Counted from the stretch's first letter, positions 1 to 5,732 are shown. The stretch is DNA of 5,732 nt from Betaproteobacteria bacterium (GCA_947499755.1 CANMPU010000079.1:1-5732), one strand, 5' to 3'. Numbers and translations are program-made. The notes: generated by a model not told the origin, from the letters alone.

Positions 1-1245
1 ATGAATAACTGGAGTTTCTGGTTGTTGCCCCCAGCCGCATTGCTTCTCATGGCGTCTCTGTTGGTTCCTGGTGGCGCCACCGCAGGTGGTTGGACCTTAT
101 ATCCTCCGCTCTCGATTCAAATGGGTATGGGGCAAGATATGGCCATTTTCGCGATCCATATCATGGGGGCCTCTTCCATTATGGGCTCCATTAACATAAT
201 TACCACCATCCTCAATATGCGCGCACCCGGTATGACGCTAATGAAGATGCCGCTCTTCGTATGGACTTGGTTGATTACTGCCTATCTATTAATCGCAGTG
301 ATGCCGGTACTGGCTGGGGCAGTAACTATGCTTCTTACAGATAGGCATTTCGGTACGCACTTCTTCAACGCGGCTGGTGGCGGAGACCCAGTACTCTTCC
401 AGCACATATTCTGGTTCTTCGGGCATCCAGAGGTCTATATCATGATATTGCCAGCATTTGGCATCGTATCTCAGGTAATTCCTGCATTCGCGCGCAAACC
501 ACTGTTTGGTTATGCCTCTATGGTATACGCGACTTCGTCCATTGCCATCCTTTCTTTCATCGTTTGGGCACATCATATGTTTTCCGTCGGCATGCCGGCG
601 GCGGGGCAGCTATTCTTCATGTATTCCACTATGCTGGTCGCGGTCCCCACTGGGGTTAAGGTATTCAACTGGATCGCGACCATGTGGAGGGGCTCAATGA
701 CATTTGAAACCCCGATGTTGTTCTCGATAGGATTTATCTTTCTTTTCACCATGGGCGGGTTTACTGGCTTAGTTCTCGCCATTGCCCCGGTAGATATCCA
801 GTTGCACGACACCTATTACGTTGTTGCACACTTCCATTATGTATTGGTCGCCGGCGCGCTCTTCGGAATTTTCAGCGGCGTTTATTTTTGGTATCCGAAA
901 TGGACTGGGCGTATGTATAACGAGACGCTTGGAAAACTACATTTCTGGTTATCGATGATTTTTTTCAATGTGACTTTCTTTGTGCAGCATTTTCTAGGCC
1001 TTGCAGGCATGCCACGTCGCATTCCAGATTACGCGGTGCAATTCACAGATTTTAATATGATATCTTCCATAGGCGCATTTGGTTTTGGCCTGACGCAACT
1101 CATATTCCTCTACAACATTATGCGCAGCGTGAACAATGGCGCGAAAGCCGCTGACAAGCCATGGGAAGGCGCGGATACTTTGGAATGGACTCTGCCCTCT
1201 CCAGCGCCCTACCATAGCTTTGAAACACCGCCGCTAGTGAAATAA
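1..1245 (+). CDS. ctaD: Cytochrome c oxidase subunit I (CtaD/CoxA), C-terminal part, 5' end outside window
   Basis: Catalytic subunit of aa3-type cytochrome c oxidase in the inner membrane, carrying heme a, heme a3 and CuB and pumping protons. The 414 visible residues lack about 115 N-terminal residues of a protein usually near 530 aa. The methionine at base 1 is internal: the family reads PRMNN here, so the D-channel entrance and the helix II heme a ligand lie to the left. Seen in the fragment: HPEVY at 142-146 (CuB histidine, proton-channel Glu144, cross-linked Tyr146), the CuB pair H191-H192, K-channel Lys220 in [10 protein letters not shown]269-D270 in the Mg/propionate region, and HFH with H277 (heme a3) and H279 (heme a). 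About ten membrane helices (III-XII) remain. The tail [19 protein letters not shown] is typical of betaproteobacterial CtaD. No catalytic residue is missing from the visible part. First gene of the + strand unit that ends after ctaE. Confidence 0.98.
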   Translation: MNNWSFWLLPPAALLLMASLLVPGGATAGGWTLYPPLSIQMGMGQDMAIFAIHIMGASSIMGSINIITTILNMRAPGMTLMKMPLFVWTWLITAYLLIAVMPVLAGAVTMLLTDRHFGTHFFNAAGGGDPVLFQHIFWFFGHPEVYIMILPAFGIVSQVIPAFARKPLFGYASMVYATSSIAILSFIVWAHHMFSVGMPAAGQLFFMYSTMLVAVPTGVKVFNWIATMWRGSMTFETPMLFSIGFIFLFTMGGFTGLVLAIAPVDIQLHDTYYVVAHFHYVLVAGALFGIFSGVYFWYPKWTGRMYNETLGKLHFWLSMIFFNVTFFVQHFLGLAGMPRRIPDYAVQFTDFNMISSIGAFGFGLTQLIFLYNIMRSVNNGAKAADKPWEGADTLEWTLPSPAPYHSFETPPLVK

Positions 1246-1263
1246 GGTTGAGGTAAATTCTTA

Positions 1264-1383
1264 ATGGTTAATTTGGACACAAACCAGCAAGTGCTGCAAA
1301 AGCGCAAAATGCGCACAGCGTGGGTTTTGGTCGCGATTGTGATAGTGTTTTTCATTGGCGTTTTTATTAGGCATTTGCAATGA
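1264..1383 (+). CDS. Small single-helix membrane protein, cytochrome oxidase small assembly protein type
   Basis: A 39-codon gene between ctaD and cox11. It has a charged, polar N-terminus (residues 1-18, with the basic run KRKMR) and one hydrophobic helix at about 19-35 (WVLVAIVIVFFIGVFI), ending RHLQ, so it should be an N-in, C-out inner-membrane protein. TGAGG at 1249-1253 lies 10 bases before the ATG. Its TGA overlaps the cox11 start as ATGA (1380-1383), the usual sign of translational coupling. Short one-helix proteins at this position in betaproteobacterial oxidase operons are annotated as cytochrome oxidase small assembly protein. That name rests on position and architecture, and no molecular role is visible. 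It is shorter than many gene-calling cut-offs. Confidence 0.82.
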   Translation: MVNLDTNQQVLQKRKMRTAWVLVAIVIVFFIGVFIRHLQ

Positions 1384-1916
1384 ATTCCACCAACAATAAA
1401 CCGTTGCTACGAAAACTAATCGTTATCGCGTGCTGCATGTTCGGCTTCGGGTTTGCGTTGGTGCCGTTTTATGAAAAAATCTGTCAAGTAACTGGCATAA
1501 ATAACCTGGCACGCGCCGATACCGTTGCAAGTGCTTCCCAATTAGATACCAGCCGGTCAGTCACGATAGAATTTGATGCTAATCTTCGCGATGGCTTGCC
1601 TTGGTCGTTTCGCCCATTACAAACAAGCGTCACCGTCCACCCTGGGCAATTAGTGCAAGTCATGTACGAGATTACGAATACCAGTAATGCGTCAGTTACC
1701 GGCCAGGCGATACCGTCTTATGCGCCACAGCTAGCAGCGGCCTACTTTAAAAAAATGGAATGCTTTTGCTTTACCCAGCAGACGTTCAAACCTCAGGAAA
1801 CGCGGAAAATGCCCGTAGTATTCGTGGTAGGGCACGACCTACCAATAGGCGTCAATACAATTACGCTGTCGTATACGTTTTTTGTTGTTGAGGGGAACAC
1901 CAAGAAATTGGGTTAG
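1380..1916 (+). CDS. ctaG: Cytochrome c oxidase assembly protein Cox11/CtaG (copper delivery to CuB)
   Basis: Membrane-anchored periplasmic copper chaperone that helps build the CuB centre of subunit I. The 178 residues show a short cytoplasmic N-terminus, one membrane helix at about 12-30 (LIVIACCMFGFGFALVPFY), then a beta-rich periplasmic domain. The family copper cysteines are present: Cys35 just after the helix (EKICQVTG) and Cys128/Cys130 in ECFCFTQQ. The conserved AIPSYAP segment (110-116) and MPVVF (144-148) also fit. Length is normal for bacterial Cox11. The start is the ATG that overlaps the preceding small gene by 4 bases, with TTAGG at 1367-1371 about 8 bases upstream. The copper role is established for the family and is supported here by the intact cysteines. 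This CtaG is the Cox11 family, not the unrelated Bacillus CtaG. Confidence 0.96.
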   Translation: MNSTNNKPLLRKLIVIACCMFGFGFALVPFYEKICQVTGINNLARADTVASASQLDTSRSVTIEFDANLRDGLPWSFRPLQTSVTVHPGQLVQVMYEITNTSNASVTGQAIPSYAPQLAAAYFKKMECFCFTQQTFKPQETRKMPVVFVVGHDLPIGVNTITLSYTFFVVEGNTKKLG

Positions 1917-1927
1917 CGTCGCGCTAC

Positions 1928-2116
1928 ATGGCTAAGGCAAGCATTGTTGAAGTAATAAAAGCTGTATTGAGTGGCTTTTTCGGTATACGTCGCGGCGCCG
2001 ATTTAGAGAACGACGCCGCACGGATCAAACCCGTCCAAGTCATTTTGATTGGCATTGTTTGCGCTGGTTTACTGGTTTTAGGGTTGGTGATCTTAGTCAA
2101 GAGCATCACAAGCTAA
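1928..2116 (+). CDS. DUF2970 family small membrane protein
   Basis: A 62-residue protein matching the DUF2970 pattern as I recall it: an amphipathic N-terminal part, the signature SGFFGIRRGADLENDAARIKP at about 15-35 (key residues FFGIR, D25 and the DAAR stretch), then one membrane helix at about 36-58. The family is frequent in the cox11-ctaE interval of betaproteobacterial oxidase operons. It has no established biochemical function, and a part in oxidase assembly or stability is inferred from position only. It lies 11 bases after the cox11 stop. No clear Shine-Dalgarno sequence precedes the ATG, so translation probably depends on ribosomes finishing cox11. A reverse-strand frame across the same bases was set aside because this frame carries the family signature. 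Confidence 0.88.
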   Translation: MAKASIVEVIKAVLSGFFGIRRGADLENDAARIKPVQVILIGIVCAGLLVLGLVILVKSITS

Positions 2117-2145
2117 GCCAGAATATGAAGCAGCCGTTTATTTCT

Positions 2146-2152
2146 TAAGGAG
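2146..2152 (+). promoter_or_regulatory. Strong ribosome binding site of ctaE
   Basis: TAAGGAG, 8 bases before the ctaE ATG. It is the closest match to the 16S anti-Shine-Dalgarno sequence in the window and lies in the 44-base gap after the DUF2970 gene. This suggests that ctaE is translated independently and well, as expected for a stoichiometric subunit. Confidence 0.85.
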
Positions 2153-2160
2153 AAGCAATA

Positions 2161-3012
2161 ATGAGTGCAAACTCAAACCGATATTACATTCCCGAGCCAT
2201 CGCATTGGCCAATTATAGGTTCGGCTGCATTACTTTGTATGGCAATCGGCGCAACCATGTTCATGAACCACATCACGGTGCCTGGTCTTTCGGTATTGCT
2301 CGTCGGCTTGGCAATTTTGGTATACATGTTAGTTGGCTGGTTTGGAACAGTATCCCGCGAAAGCGAAAGCGGGAAATTTAATACCCAGGTTGACGGCTCT
2401 TTTCGGTGGGGAATGAGTTGGTTCATCTTCTCTGAAGTCATGTTCTTTGCGGCATTCTTTGGTGCATTGTTCTATACGCGCGTGCTATCCGTTCCCTGGT
2501 TAGGCGATATAGACCACAAAATACTGTGGCCCGATTTCGTCGCTAAATGGCCGGTGACGGGGCCCGGTATTACCGAACAGTTTACGCCGATGAGTGCGTG
2601 GGGACTACCAGCGATCAATACGCTGATCCTCTTGACCTCCGGCCTTACCGTTACCTTGGCACATTGGGCACTTAAGAAAGGCAATCGCGGGCAACTTAAT
2701 TTGTGGTTGTTTGTGACGGTTGCGCTAGGGATTTTCTTCCTGACCTTACAGGGGTGGGAATATGTTCACGCCTACAATGAACTCAATCTAAAGCTAACGA
2801 TGGGTGCTTATGGTGCAACCTTTTTTATGCTGACCGGTTTTCATGGATTCCATGTGACCTTAGGCACCATCATGTTAATAGTCATTTTGGGCCGCTGTCT
2901 TGCAGGCCATTTTAAGCCGGACAGTCACTTCGGGTTTGAAGCGGTCTCGTGGTACTGGCACTTTGTCGACGTGGTGTGGCTATTACTGTTCGTACTCGTT
3001 TATTGGGCCTAG
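2161..3012 (+). CDS. ctaE: Cytochrome c oxidase subunit III (CtaE/CoxC)
   Basis: Non-catalytic core subunit of the aa3 oxidase. It packs against subunit I and keeps proton uptake active. The 283 residues contain the family landmarks: an N-terminal YYIPEPSHWPIIGS (8-21), WFIFSEVMFF with the conserved membrane glutamate Glu92, the helix with LAHWAL (166-171), QGWEY (197-201), FHGFHVTLG (227-235) and the closing SWYWHFVDVVWL (263-274). Seven membrane helices are expected. The loop at about 110-145 between the Glu92 helix and the next is longer than in mitochondrial homologues, as is common in bacterial subunit III. The ATG is fixed by a strong ribosome binding site 8 bases upstream. A symmetrical terminator follows 9 bases after the stop, so this is the last gene of the first unit. 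Confidence 0.97.
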   Translation: MSANSNRYYIPEPSHWPIIGSAALLCMAIGATMFMNHITVPGLSVLLVGLAILVYMLVGWFGTVSRESESGKFNTQVDGSFRWGMSWFIFSEVMFFAAFFGALFYTRVLSVPWLGDIDHKILWPDFVAKWPVTGPGITEQFTPMSAWGLPAINTLILLTSGLTVTLAHWALKKGNRGQLNLWLFVTVALGIFFLTLQGWEYVHAYNELNLKLTMGAYGATFFMLTGFHGFHVTLGTIMLIVILGRCLAGHFKPDSHFGFEAVSWYWHFVDVVWLLLFVLVYWA

Positions 3013-3021
3013 CAGGTAAAC

Positions 3022-3054
3022 GAAAAAATCGCCGCAACCTGCAGCGATTTTTTC
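3022..3054. terminator. Bidirectional intrinsic terminator between ctaE and the DUF2909 gene
   Basis: A perfect 11-bp inverted repeat: GAAAAAATCGC at 3022-3032 pairs with GCGATTTTTTC at 3044-3054. Two further G-C pairs inside the loop (3034-3035 with 3041-3042) leave the loop AACCT. The A-tract on one arm and T-tract on the other give a U-run after the GC core in both directions. It sits 9 bases after the ctaE stop and 25 bases beyond the stop of the reverse-strand gene, so it fits both convergent genes. Confidence 0.85.
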
Positions 3055-3079
3055 TTAGTGCCTGTCTAGGTCAATGGTG

Positions 3080-3277
3080 TTATAAGCCCTGTTTGGGTAT
3101 GAAGCCAAAATGAAACCCAAGTAGCAGAAATGCGAATAGCGCGATTGAGAGTGCAATACGCACTGTAAGCGCCTTCACAGTACGATCGGATTGCCCTTTG
3201 TCTTTTACCAAAAAATACAAAGCCGAACCCAAGCTTGTCAGGATGAAGACGATAAATACGATAACGATGAGTTTCAT
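3080..3277 (-). CDS. DUF2909 family twin transmembrane protein
   Basis: A 65-residue protein with two membrane helices, at about 3-24 and 41-60, joined by a charged loop containing VKDKGQSDRTVKALTVR. This matches the DUF2909 (twin transmembrane protein) pattern as I recall it, notably SLGSALYFL before the loop and RTVKALTVRIALS after it. The ATG at 3277-3275 is chosen because family members begin with MKL. A GTG two codons upstream (3283) is also possible, and neither has a clear Shine-Dalgarno sequence. The gene opposes its neighbours, converging with ctaE on a shared terminator and diverging from surf1 across 60 bases. Members recur at this spot in betaproteobacterial oxidase loci. The function is unknown, and a link to oxidase assembly is inferred only from position. 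Confidence 0.87.
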   Translation of the reverse strand: MKLIVIVFIVFILTSLGSALYFLVKDKGQSDRTVKALTVRIALSIALFAFLLLGFHFGFIPKQGL

Positions 3278-3337
3278 GAGCACATTAAGAATATTGTGTT
3301 CTCAGTGTAGCCGAAGCGATAACCCCTTTCCATACGC
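3278..3337. promoter_or_regulatory. Divergent promoter region of the DUF2909 gene and surf1
   Basis: The 60 bases between the two head-to-head genes must hold, or lie next to, both promoters. For the reverse gene, TACACT (complement of 3304-3309) with TGGAAA 17 bases upstream (complement of 3327-3332) is a plausible sigma70 pair, 4 of 6 matches each. For surf1 the best I find is TTGTGT at 3294-3299 with GATAAC at 3318-3323, which is weak. The region's existence follows from gene orientation, but the individual boxes are tentative. Confidence 0.35.
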
Positions 3338-4051
3338 ATGCGCGTTAAATTTATTTTCCGGCCAACGTTGTGGCCTAGCATCGCCGCTTGCTTCGGTATT
3401 TTAGCGACTTTGGCCTTAGGGAATTGGCAACTGGGTCGAGCGCAAGAAAAGATTGCGCTACAGCAACGCTTAGAATCCGCAAATTCTAGTCCGCTGTTGG
3501 CGGTGCCCACGCACGCTGTAGATGCTCGCAGCTATGAATGGCGTCGCGTTGCCGTGACCGGAAGATTTGTTCCAAAATACTCGGTGCTTTTGGACAATCG
3601 TATATTACAGGGCGTCGTCGGTTATGAAGTAGTCACCCCGCTACGCATTGACGGTAGCGAAAAGCATATTTTGGTCGATAGAGGGTGGATACAAGCGGAA
3701 ACTCGGCGTGAGCACTTACCCACGATTACGACGCCAGCTGGCGTCGTACATATTAGCGGATTAGCCGTTGTTCCCAGTCGACAATTTTTAGAGCTAACAG
3801 ATCAAACTGTCAGCGGCGCGGTATGGGAAAACCTTGTGATAGAGCGCTATAGAAAATTAGTTCCACTAAACATTCACGGGTTTATTATCGAGCAGCAAAA
3901 CTCTCTAGATGATGGATTAAAACGAAGTGCGCGCCGCCCACACGATAGCGGCGTCGCCAAGCATCAAAGTTACGCCTTGCAATGGTTTGCACTGTGCGCC
4001 TTAATTTTCATTATTTATACCGTAACCAATGTGAGGCAGCAAAATAAATAA
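3338..4051 (+). CDS. surf1: SURF1 family cytochrome oxidase assembly protein
   Basis: Inner-membrane assembly factor that helps insert heme A into oxidase subunit I. The 237 residues have the SURF1 layout: a first membrane helix at about 10-28 running into LGNWQLGRAQEK (27-38), a periplasmic domain with YEWRRVAVTGRF (66-77) and the hallmark LVDRGWI (112-118), and a second helix at about 210-228 preceded by KHQSYALQWFA. The histidine at 209 sits where bacterial Surf1 proteins have a conserved histidine implicated in heme a binding. Length is normal. The ATG at 3338 is the only usual start after an in-frame stop at 3320-3322. No Shine-Dalgarno sequence is visible, so the mRNA leader may be very short. 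It opens the second + strand unit. Its last 8 bases overlap the proposed start of the Sco-like gene, and a perfect 22-bp palindrome lies at codons 131-137. Confidence 0.95.
   Translation: MRVKFIFRPTLWPSIAACFGILATLALGNWQLGRAQEKIALQQRLESANSSPLLAVPTHAVDARSYEWRRVAVTGRFVPKYSVLLDNRILQGVVGYEVVTPLRIDGSEKHILVDRGWIQAETRREHLPTITTPAGVVHISGLAVVPSRQFLELTDQTVSGAVWENLVIERYRKLVPLNIHGFIIEQQNSLDDGLKRSARRPHDSGVAKHQSYALQWFALCALIFIIYTVTNVRQQNK
3727..3748. repeat. Perfect 22-bp palindrome inside surf1
   Basis: The half-site TACGACGCCAG (3727-3737) is followed immediately by its exact reverse complement (3738-3748), with no spacer. The symmetry ends on both sides: T3726 faces C3749. It lies within the coding sequence for T131-T-P-A-G-V-V137 of Surf1. 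Its role is unknown. It could be chance, a protein-binding dyad, or one copy of a dispersed element. No second full copy is present in this window. Confidence 0.9.
4033..4036 (+). promoter_or_regulatory. Ribosome binding site supporting an AUA start of the Sco-like gene
   Basis: GAGG at 4033-4036 lies 7 bases before ATA at 4044, ideal spacing for initiation there. No comparable motif precedes the first conventional start, GTG at 4095. This element is the main local evidence for where the Sco-like gene begins. Confidence 0.55.
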
Positions 4052-4586
4052 CCGACTAAAGCTCGTAATAATTTTTTCTCTGTTTTGTGCGCCGGTGATT
4101 GCCAGTTCTCTAGTTTATCAGTATTGGAAACCGGAAAAATATACCAATTACGGCGAGTTAATAAGACCGACACCCATTTCTCAAGCACAGCTTGGACTTA
4201 TCAGCGGCGGAACATTTTCTTTTGCGCAATTAAAGGGTAAGTGGATATTTCTTGCGCTTGATAATACCGATTGTTCTCCTGTATGCGTGCAGAAATTATA
4301 TAAGATGCGTCAAATAAGGCTAACCCAAGGTAAGGAAATGAGTCGCATCGAGCGCGTATGGGTCACGTCTAAGAACCAAAGTTTTCTTTCGGAATACCCC
4401 GGTATGTGGGTAGTGAAGACCGACCTTAGTGTCGCTGCATCTCTACCGGCTCCTTCAAGTCCGAATGGATATATTTATCTAATTGACCCGCTCGGAAATG
4501 TCATGATGCGTTACCCACAGAATATCGAGCCGAAGAAAGTGGTCAAAGATATTACTCGTCTACTTAAAGTTTCTAGTGTGGGCTGA
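4044..4586 (+). CDS. Sco/thioredoxin-like membrane protein of the oxidase locus, probable AUA start
   Basis: Membrane-anchored protein with a thioredoxin-like fold of the Sco type, in the slot between surf1 and ctaA where betaproteobacteria carry such a gene. With ATA (4044) as start it has 180 residues: INNRLK, one membrane helix at about 6-24 (LVIIFSLFCAPVIASSLVY), WKPEKYTNYGELI, then a domain with LKGKWIFLALDNTDC, a CxxxC pair (Cys77, Cys81) and YLIDPLGNVMMRYP near the end. The first usual start codon, GTG at 4095, would cut the helix in half and has no ribosome binding site. ATA has GAGG 7 bases upstream and would overlap the surf1 stop by 8 bases. A conservative annotation would be 4095-4586 (163 aa). 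The distal copper histidine of true Sco proteins is not seen (proline at the aligned place), so disulfide chemistry may be likelier than copper delivery. The stop overlaps ctaA by one base. Confidence 0.8.
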   Translation: MNNRLKLVIIFSLFCAPVIASSLVYQYWKPEKYTNYGELIRPTPISQAQLGLISGGTFSFAQLKGKWIFLALDNTDCSPVCVQKLYKMRQIRLTQGKEMSRIERVWVTSKNQSFLSEYPGMWVVKTDLSVAASLPAPSSPNGYIYLIDPLGNVMMRYPQNIEPKKVVKDITRLLKVSSVG

Positions 4587-5569
4587 TGTATAAAAAATTA
4601 ATAATCATGACGACGGTGTTTGCATTTCTTCTGGTGATGCTGGGGGCGTTTGTACGCTTATCCGATGCTGGTTTGGGATGTCCAGACTGGCCAGGGTGCT
4701 ACGGTCGCGTTGTAGCACCGCACTCTAGTCAGGCCTTGCAGGCTGCGCTAAGTGCATTTCCAAAAAACGATATCAATGCAAGCAAGGCATGGATAGAAAT
4801 GACGCATCGCTATATTGCTGGCATTTTAGGCGTGATGATTCTATTAATTGCGGTGTTGTCCTGGTTGCAACGAAAGAAGCTTAAGCAAGCGCCAACCTTG
4901 CCGACCGCTCTGGTCGCTCTCATTATCTTACAGGCCGCACTAGGCATGTGGACCGTCACCCTACTTTTGAAGCCAGCCATCGTCACCCTACACCTTTTGG
5001 GGGGGATGGCAACGCTAGGCCTATTGACGTGGCTAGCGATGCGGCAGATTCGTTTTACAAGTGAGCACATTATCGACGGGGAACAAACGTTAAAATTGTT
5101 AGGGGGAATAGGTTTAGCGGTGGTGTGTGCACAAATCGCGTTAGGCGGATGGGTCAGCACAAATTACGCAGCACTTGCGTGCCCTGATTTTCCGACCTGC
5201 CACACGATGTGGCTACCCACGATGGAATTCCACCACGCATTTCAATTCAGCCGCGAACTTGGAATGACCGTTGAAGGTGGCTTACTCTCGAACGATAGTT
5301 TGACGGCAATCCATTGGATTCACCGTGTCGGCGCAGCGATCACGTTTGTGATTCTGGTCGCGCTTTCAATATGCGCCTCTAGAAGTTCAAGACTTAGGCC
5401 ACTCGCGGGCGCTCTTTTACTGGTTGTCGCTACCCAACTGTCTCTAGGAATTGCTAACGTGCTCGCGAGTTTACCGTTAGCCGTTGCGGTCGCACACAAT
5501 GGCGTTGCGGCATTATTGCTTATCCTAATGGTGATGTTAAACTTTCGCCTCAATCTAAGAGTGAAATAG
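4586..5569 (+). CDS. ctaA: Heme A synthase CtaA (COX15 family)
   Basis: Oxidises the C8 methyl of heme O to a formyl group, giving heme A for the aa3 oxidase. It is an inner-membrane protein with eight expected helices in two similar halves. The heme-ligand histidines are all visible: His74 (EMTHRY, with Glu71 nearby) and His136 (TLHLLGG) in the first half, His246 (IHWIHRVGA) and His304 (VAHNGVA) in the second. Each half also has its periplasmic cysteine pair: Cys32/Cys38 in GLGCPDWPGCYG and Cys199/Cys205 in ALACPDFPTCH. The 327-residue length and the loop HHAFQFSRELGMTVEGG (216-232) suit the proteobacterial form. The ATG shares one base with the Sco-like stop (TGATG, 4584-4588), indicating coupled translation. 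ctaB follows after 9 bases, so the two heme A enzymes are co-transcribed. Confidence 0.97.
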   Translation: MYKKLIIMTTVFAFLLVMLGAFVRLSDAGLGCPDWPGCYGRVVAPHSSQALQAALSAFPKNDINASKAWIEMTHRYIAGILGVMILLIAVLSWLQRKKLKQAPTLPTALVALIILQAALGMWTVTLLLKPAIVTLHLLGGMATLGLLTWLAMRQIRFTSEHIIDGEQTLKLLGGIGLAVVCAQIALGGWVSTNYAALACPDFPTCHTMWLPTMEFHHAFQFSRELGMTVEGGLLSNDSLTAIHWIHRVGAAITFVILVALSICASRSSRLRPLAGALLLVVATQLSLGIANVLASLPLAVAVAHNGVAALLLILMVMLNFRLNLRVK

Positions 5570-5578
5570 GCAAGGGAT

Positions 5579-5732
5579 ATGGTACACACTTTAACTTGGC
5601 ACCATGCGGGAACTCGCCTCCGCCAGTTTTATCAATTGTGTAAACCACGGGTTGTTTCGCTCATTGTCTTTACAGCGATCATCGGCATGTTTCTTTCTAC
5701 GCCAGGTATGGTAGAGCTAAGCATACTAATTT
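5579..5732 (+). CDS. ctaB: Protoheme IX farnesyltransferase (heme O synthase, CtaB/CyoE), N-terminal part, 3' end outside window
   Basis: Adds a farnesyl group to heme b to make heme O, the substrate of CtaA. It is an integral membrane prenyltransferase of the UbiA superfamily. Only 51 codons are inside the window, about a sixth of the usual near-300 residues. They carry the family N-terminus: LRQFYQLCKPRVVSLIVFT at 14-32, with the KPRV entry to helix 1, then IIGMFLSTPGMVEL (34-47). The aspartate-rich prenyl-diphosphate motifs lie beyond the right edge. The ATG is 9 bases after the ctaA stop. AGG at 5568-5570 is well spaced as a ribosome binding site, whereas AAGGGA at 5572-5577 is too close to the start. 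Cys21 replaces the threonine or serine commonly found before KPR, probably a neutral variation. Confidence 0.95.
   Translation, partial: MVHTLTWHHAGTRLRQFYQLCKPRVVSLIVFTAIIGMFLSTPGMVELSILI

Noticed and set aside
1..3. ATG at the first base as the start of ctaD.
   Set aside because: The residues match the internal PRMNN region of subunit I and essential helices would be missing. The gene is cut by the window edge.
289..576. 95-codon reverse-strand open frame opposite ctaD.
   Set aside because: It mirrors the HPEVY core of subunit I. No recognisable domain or ribosome binding site.
1825..1844. Inverted repeat in cox11: TGGTAGG, 6-base loop, CCTACCA.
   Set aside because: A 7-bp stem inside a conserved coding stretch (VVGHDLP) with no T-run. 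Stems of this size are expected by chance at this scale.
2353..2374. Inverted repeat TCCCGC/GCGGGA around GAAAGCGAAA in ctaE.
   Set aside because: Only 6 bp, within coding sequence for a serine/glutamate-rich loop. No terminator or regulatory context.
3335..3342. 8-bp palindrome CGCATGCG over the surf1 start codon.
   Set aside because: Too short to stand out from chance, and no second half-site nearby.
4810..5160. 116-codon reverse-strand open frame opposite ctaA.
   Set aside because: It lies wholly inside a confidently identified gene, shows no family pattern, and its cysteine- and proline-rich reading is what the complement of this membrane protein gene produces.

Overview
The window is a cytochrome c oxidase (aa3-type, complex IV) locus from a proteobacterium, most likely a betaproteobacterium. 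The evidence for that lineage is the gene order (ctaD, a tiny assembly protein, ctaG/cox11, a DUF2970 gene, ctaE, a reverse-strand DUF2909 gene, surf1, a Sco-like gene, ctaA, ctaB) and the protein signatures, such as the CtaD tail [19 protein letters not shown]. Base composition looks moderate, near half G+C by eye. I cannot name a genus.

Layout: bases 1-1245 hold the C-terminal three quarters of CtaD, cut by the left edge. It is followed on the + strand by a 39-residue single-helix protein (1264-1383), cox11 (1380-1916), a DUF2970 gene (1928-2116) and ctaE (2161-3012). A symmetrical hairpin at 3022-3054 ends this unit and also serves the convergent reverse-strand DUF2909 gene (3080-3277). 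Sixty bases separate that gene from a second + strand unit: surf1 (3338-4051), a Sco/thioredoxin-like membrane protein (4044-4586 with a proposed AUA start), ctaA (4586-5569) and the first 51 codons of ctaB (5579 to the right edge). There is no gene-free stretch longer than 300 bases.

How the genes work together: CtaD and CtaE are oxidase subunits I and III. Cox11 delivers copper to CuB in subunit I. CtaB converts heme b to heme O, CtaA converts heme O to heme A, and Surf1 helps place heme A into subunit I. The Sco-like protein probably acts on thiols or copper during assembly. The 39-aa, DUF2970 and DUF2909 proteins are small membrane proteins whose roles are poorly known. The first unit encodes structural subunits plus copper delivery, and the second encodes heme A synthesis and insertion.

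I see no mobile element, CRISPR array, RNA gene or novel defence or biosynthetic system. The points worth a second look are small: a probable AUA start codon in the Sco-like gene, loss of the Sco copper-ligand histidine in the same protein, a perfect 22-bp palindrome inside surf1, and the easily missed 39-codon gene.
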